Shown here piece after piece: positions 31,889 to 32,416 of a DNA stretch of 32,416 nucleotides. The translations under genes and the position numbers were made by a program. Location of the stretch: positions 1 to 32,416 of the forward strand of contig JAILKT010000025.1 in NCBI GenBank assembly GCA_024693545.1, in the 5' to 3' direction. The notes beneath the pieces were generated by a model. The model made no database searches. It had not been told where the DNA came from and was given only the letters and a program-made list of their open reading frames with translations. Positions within the stretch are counted from its first letter, which is position 1; every line of letters begins with the position of its first letter. The DNA is from Lachnospiraceae bacterium (GTDB lineage: Bacteria; Bacillota; Clostridia; Lachnospirales; Lachnospiraceae).

Positions 31889-32416
31889 TTATGATTCCTG
31901 ATTCTTTTTGTCCTCTCCCGCCAGTATTCGCCTTCTGTGCTTCAGTTCAAAATGATCCATTACAGCGCCCCAAACAGTTGCGAAGATAAGACCACCCGCA
32001 AGACCTTCAAGCATCATGCCTGTGATTATACTTATAAACATGCCTGCACAGAGTCCTATCATTACGTATGCAGCCGAATATGAAGTTGCTTCGGCTTCTT
32101 TCAGTAACAGCTCCGGCAAAGTATGCTTTTCAAACAATTCCTCGTCTGTGGGAGCACTGCTTTCCGCTTCAAAAGGATTAAATACTTCTTCCTCGGTTTT
32201 GTAACCGCAATGCCGCAGTATCCGTTCATATTCTTCCGGATCCTCATTACCGGGAATATTTGAATAAAGGTAGTAAACATCGCTTTTATCAAAGGCAAAC
32301 GCAGTCATCTTTTTGATCAGCTGATGCCCGTACCCAAAATGTCTGAATTCATCATATATAACGATCTCAAAACCGACTCTGCCCTTTATCTGCGGTCCGA
32401 GGAATCTGAAAAGCCC
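31889..32416 (-). CDS. GNAT-like N-acetyltransferase domain followed by membrane helices (5' end cut by window edge)
   Basis: The frame stays open from the stop at 31889 to the right edge (175 residues), so the ATG at 32308 is internal and not the start. The visible N-terminal part resembles the end of a GNAT domain: VIYDEFRHFGYGHQLIKK contains the acetyl-CoA-binding R-x-x-G-x-G, and the following YLYSNIPGNEDPEEY and LRHCGYK match the Asn and Gly-Tyr/Phe features near the GNAT C-terminus. Two hydrophobic helices then follow (about residues 115-158) and a Lys/Arg/Glu tail. A GNAT domain tethered by C-terminal helices is unusual. It lies 31 bases upstream of yqeY. The substrate is unknown. Confidence 0.7.
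   Translation of the reverse strand, partial: GLFRFLGPQIKGRVGFEIVIYDEFRHFGYGHQLIKKMTAFAFDKSDVYYLYSNIPGNEDPEEYERILRHCGYKTEEEVFNPFEAESSAPTDEELFEKHTLPELLLKEAEATSYSAAYVMIGLCAGMFISIITGMMLEGLAGGLIFATVWGAVMDHFELKHRRRILAGEDKKNQES

Noticed and set aside
31889-32308. A 139-residue protein starting at ATG 32308
   Set aside because: The same frame stays open to the window edge and the upstream codons encode GNAT-like sequence, so this Met is internal.

Overview
The window reads as chromosomal DNA from a strictly anaerobic, low-to-moderate G+C member of the Bacillota, most likely a Clostridia/Lachnospiraceae-type organism. This is inferred from gene content only: a GerW/YtfJ sporulation-family gene beside a DUF2953 gene, the rpmB-Asp23-FakA block, a class B sortase with an SPKTG substrate, DUF4867, a desulfoferrodoxin and an RqcH/NFACT protein. 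Nearly all genes are on the minus strand. The exceptions are one SH3-domain protein (9544-10479) and a two-gene ABC exporter (24840-28486). I saw no rRNA, tRNA, insertion sequence, prophage or CRISPR array, and no gene-free stretch longer than about 300 bases.

Layout on the minus strand, from low to high coordinates. 1-3705: a sugar set in the order DUF4867 protein, xylulokinase, L-fucose/L-arabinose isomerase family protein (cut by the left edge). 3728-6102: folate synthesis (folE, folP, a folB-folK fusion). 6154-7954: class B sortase overlapping by 8 bases its own SPKTG-motif surface protein. 8096-9310: HtrA-type protease, divergent from the SH3-domain membrane protein across a 233-bp gap that carries three tandem 11-bp repeats. 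10476-10865: a stand-alone receiver domain. 11002-13443: rpmB, Asp23-family and fakA. 13647-19964: a gene train with a rhomboid-like zinc-finger protein, two ABC-2 permeases, two unknown proteins, DUF2953 and GerW. 20033-21784: rqcH. 21879-24617: PHP phosphatase, cysteine desulfurase and desulfoferrodoxin, with a structured gene-free leader in front of the desulfurase.

24840-28486 (+) encodes a heterodimeric ABC exporter with one degenerate and one canonical ATPase site, behind a TTGACA/TATACT promoter overlapped by a 27-bp palindrome. Convergent to it, 28541-31357 encodes the most striking gene: a TetM/EF-G-like ribosomal GTPase with a C-terminal NYN nuclease domain closely resembling Rae1 (YacP), the endoribonuclease that cuts mRNA in the ribosomal A site. 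A YqeY protein and the C-terminal part of a GNAT-plus-membrane-helix protein close the window.

Themes that link genes: ribosome rescue and quality control (RqcH; the GTPase-Rae1 fusion), cell-envelope work (sortase and substrate, HtrA, SH3 protein, Asp23, rhomboid-like protein, permeases) and anaerobic oxidative-stress or Fe-S handling (desulfoferrodoxin, cysteine desulfurase). The strongest candidate for an undescribed system is the GTPase-Rae1 fusion. Secondary candidates are the DUF4867 sugar set and the rhomboid-like/ABC-2 gene train, which has no visible ATPase.
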